DNA of 64,000 nt from Phytopythium helicoides (lineage: Eukaryota > Oomycota > Peronosporomycetes > Pythiales > Pythiaceae), in NCBI GenBank assembly GCA_024867545.1, contig JANFNE010000004.1:1860001-1924000 (forward strand), in the 5' to 3' direction. A program made the translations under genes and the position numbers. The first letter of the stretch is position 1. Each line of letters starts with the position of its first letter. The notes below the pieces were generated by a model, which was given only the letters and a program-made list of their open reading frames with translations, was not told where the DNA came from and searched no databases. Below are positions 61,793 to 64,000 of this stretch, piece after piece.

Positions 61793-62054
61793 CCGGTACT
61801 GAATACCGAGAATCAATGATTACCGGTATCAATCTCCATTCAATGAACTGCTCGGCACTGCATGCACACACCGACATCAACATCCAATGACTGTGAACTC
61901 TCATCGCGGTGTGTATTCTTTCAAAAATGCGATAAAAAAAAACAAAACAAAATCGCTCCAACACCGACACCGACACGATACGCTCGAAGGATCGAAACTA
62001 CTGGAACGAGGACTCGCAAGTCGACTGCGATGCTCCTCAGACACGCCCACCCAC

Positions 62055-62855
62055 TTACACGTAGGTGACGGTGCTGGGCGAGTAGTTGCAGAGCGAGCCG
62101 TTGGGACCCGAGCCACCCTTCTTCGGCTCGCCCGACGACTGCGCGATGGTCCACTCGCACACGGGCTTCTTCTTGTCCCCTTTGATCTTGATGTTGCTCA
62201 GCGTCGCCTGATCCTTGTAGTTCTCGTTCACCGTGACGATGCTGACACCCGGGTTGACGGCGTACACGTTGGTGACGGAGACCTTGCGCGCCTTGTTGCC
62301 ACAGGTGCCGCACGAGCGGTAGAGCTTGCCAAAGTCCTGAGCGTAGAACCCCTCGATCTGCACGAGGCCGAGACCGTTGTGCTGGATGAGCTTGTCGTTG
62401 GCCGAGCGAGCACCGCCGCCGAGCACCTTGGAGACGCTCGAGGCCGAGCCGCCCTTGATGGACAGCGCGTCCTCGCACACGTCGTCCCACCAGACGTTCT
62501 CGATCGTGCAGCCGCTGTTCTCACAGTGGACGCCCTCCTTCTGGTTCTTGCCGATGATCACGTTCTTGAGCGTGGCGCCGGCCTCGACGAGGAACACGGC
62601 CGTCGTCTTGCCGGTCTCACCGTCATCGGTACACTTGATGTTGGAGCGCTCATGGACGCGCATCTTGCCGTCGTAGACCTCTCCGGCCTTGACGAGGCGC
62701 GGCTCATCGAAGAGTACGGGTGTGCCCTGGCTGGCGGGCCAGGCTCCCGTGGGCATAGCCACGGCCTCCGACCGCATGACCGCGGCGTCGGTGGAGGAGG
62801 TGGCGAGGGTGGCCGCGAGGGCGAGCGTGGCGAGCGAGGAGAGGACGTTGACCAT
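62055..62855 (-). CDS. Family-3 pectate lyase, copy 7 (diverged subgroup)
   Basis: 266 aa, closest to copy 6 (FDEPRLVK, AGATLK) but with the SSLATL and TSSTDAA signal peptide of copies 1-5, and a private Gly-to-Asp change giving KCTDDGETG. The start is 62855, with the Inr at 62921-62927. All cysteines and the acidic DVCEDA cluster are kept. Confidence 0.92.
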   Translation of the reverse strand: MVNVLSSLATLALAATLATSSTDAAVMRSEAVAMPTGAWPASQGTPVLFDEPRLVKAGEVYDGKMRVHERSNIKCTDDGETGKTTAVFLVEAGATLKNVIIGKNQKEGVHCENSGCTIENVWWDDVCEDALSIKGGSASSVSKVLGGGARSANDKLIQHNGLGLVQIEGFYAQDFGKLYRSCGTCGNKARKVSVTNVYAVNPGVSIVTVNENYKDQATLSNIKIKGDKKKPVCEWTIAQSSGEPKKGGSGPNGSLCNYSPSTVTYV

Positions 62856-62920
62856 GGTTGATTGGTTGGTTTGGTTGTGTGTGTGTCTTGAGGTGTAGTT
62901 GCTGGTGCAAGTCAAGTTGC

Positions 62921-62927
62921 GGAATGA
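62921..62927 (-). promoter_or_regulatory. Inr of PL copy 7
   Basis: TCATTCC on the gene strand, about 66 nt before the ATG, with CAACTTGA following. Confidence 0.62.
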
Positions 62928-62978
62928 GAATGCTGCTGTAGGTGGCAGTCGGCGAGAAAAGCGGAAAACGACTTGCAT

Positions 62979-64000
62979 CGTACTCTACTAATTAATTCGT
63001 CTCTTAGTGCCTCCCTACTTGCCTTTGTCGACCGACGACCCTCAGCCACACAGTGGGTGCCGTGTGTCAAATCCTGCGGAATGCTATGAGGGATGTTCAC
63101 GGATGCCTACCGGTACACTGCAAATTGCAGAGACTGCAATCGCACGAATTTCGCTGTTTGCGCTTCTTCGCCGCTACCAGCTGGTCTTGATCACGTGGGA
63201 CGTAAAAACTTGCATAAACTGTCTGTCATCAGTGTCTGCGTGTGGTTGACAACGTGCTTCTATTGATAAATTGCAAGCGTATAGTACAGTATACATATAC
63301 TCCAAGTCACTACACCATCACGAAGCTGTCGAGCATTAAGAATGAGTACTGGTATCCGTGTGTGAATTTGCTATCGCTCTCGAGGTGGGCCACATTCCGT
63401 CCGCGATATTCCGCGCAGTTCTGTGTGCATTGTTCGCGCATGTAGGTATGGGATCTGGTTTGGTGCCATGTTGCACTTCAATGCAACAGGATTTGGAACG
63501 AGATGGGAGCTGTAATCAGCGGTCCAGGATTTGCAGATCCATCCTGCGCTACGATGTTGCAGCATGTGGAGCTAGCTGCGTGCTTTGGCCACGATTATCA
63601 CGCCACACTGCTGGAGTCACTGGTGCCACAAGGCTCGCTCGGAGGTGACTAGTAGGCGGAATGCACTGGATTCGTACACCACGTGCGGACCTCAGACATC
63701 AGCGATGCAAACGAGCATGCGGCGTTCCTATACAGTGCTCGTAGAAAATACAGTTTGCATGCTGCTGGGGGTACACATATGCCGTCTCGATCTGCGCTGC
63801 ATCGCGCCAATCGCGTTTGCAAATGCCATGCCCATCAACCGTGATCGTGATTATCGATCGATAGGACATCCTGAAAGCGGCGAAGACCGTGAAGCACAAA
63901 CAGCAAAATAATACCGTACAGTTTATAGCACATCACCGACAAGATCCTACATTGCGCTGAAGTCTCTGTACGTCACGTGTGCGTCGAATTGTGGCTTTGA
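62979..64000. other. Diverged type A flank of PL copy 7
   Basis: This non-coding flank is related to 46032-47290 but clearly diverged. The conserved palindrome is decayed to ATCGATCGATAG near 63853. No gene is seen before the window end. Confidence 0.55.

Larger units (their letters stand above)
61793..64000 (-). repeat. Pectate lyase repeat unit 4 (PL copy 7), cut by window end
   Basis: This is the mirror of the right half of unit 3: 3' flank, PL copy 7 and a diverged type A flank. The window ends inside GAATTGTGGCTTTGA, the very junction where hAT is inserted in unit 1, so the array or an element may continue. Confidence 0.65.

Noticed and set aside
61887..62861. 324-codon frame antisense to pectate lyase copy 7
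   Set aside because: It is a shadow of the lyase; equivalent frames in other copies follow only from DNA identity.

Overview
The window looks like nuclear DNA of an oomycete, most likely a Phytophthora relative. The evidence is: a fungal-type ADE2 fusion with eukaryotic short introns (63-141 bp, mostly GT-AG); seven family-3 pectate lyase genes; a tyrosinase fused to a mucin-like stalk; and an Inr plus FPR core promoter of the oomycete type (TCATTCC followed by CAACTTGC) in front of the pectate lyases. Genes are compact and on both strands. No tRNA, rRNA or CRISPR array was recognised.

Layout. 0-9 kb is a housekeeping block: a coiled-coil protein, an ankyrin-DHHC palmitoyltransferase, a PLP aminotransferase, a Mediator subunit 28-like protein, an acidic protein, a SYLF-domain protein and complex III subunit 8 (QCR8). 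9-13 kb is gene-poor with decayed fragments. 13-25 kb holds three surface or membrane proteins: a His/acidic repeat type I protein, a TMEM198-like multispanner and the large tyrosinase-mucin gene. 25-33.5 kb has exosome RRP4 and three copies of a two-gene module (membrane-anchored double thioredoxin plus Lys/Gln-rich basic protein). Two of these copies form an inverted repeat, and one thioredoxin copy is truncated after exon 2. 35-44.4 kb is again ordinary: a secreted protein, two small membrane proteins, TMEM161, ADE2, a PP28-SAP protein, a TXNDC9-like protein and a small hypothetical.

44.8-64 kb is an array of seven near-identical pectate lyase genes in strictly alternating orientation (- + - + - + -), arranged as nested inverted duplications. 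One divergent intergenic region carries a complete 2,825-bp hAT transposon with terminal inverted repeats, an 8-bp target duplication and an uninterrupted transposase. The matching empty site is present in two sister copies. Copies 1-5 show no protein differences; copies 6 and 7 are a slightly diverged subgroup, and the third unit is a mosaic of the two.

A caution for all users: at least twelve single-base frame breaks interrupt six otherwise well-conserved genes, nearly all in short G/C runs. Ten look like one extra base and two like one missing base. Internal comparisons suggest most are consensus-sequence errors, so these genes are annotated across the breaks.
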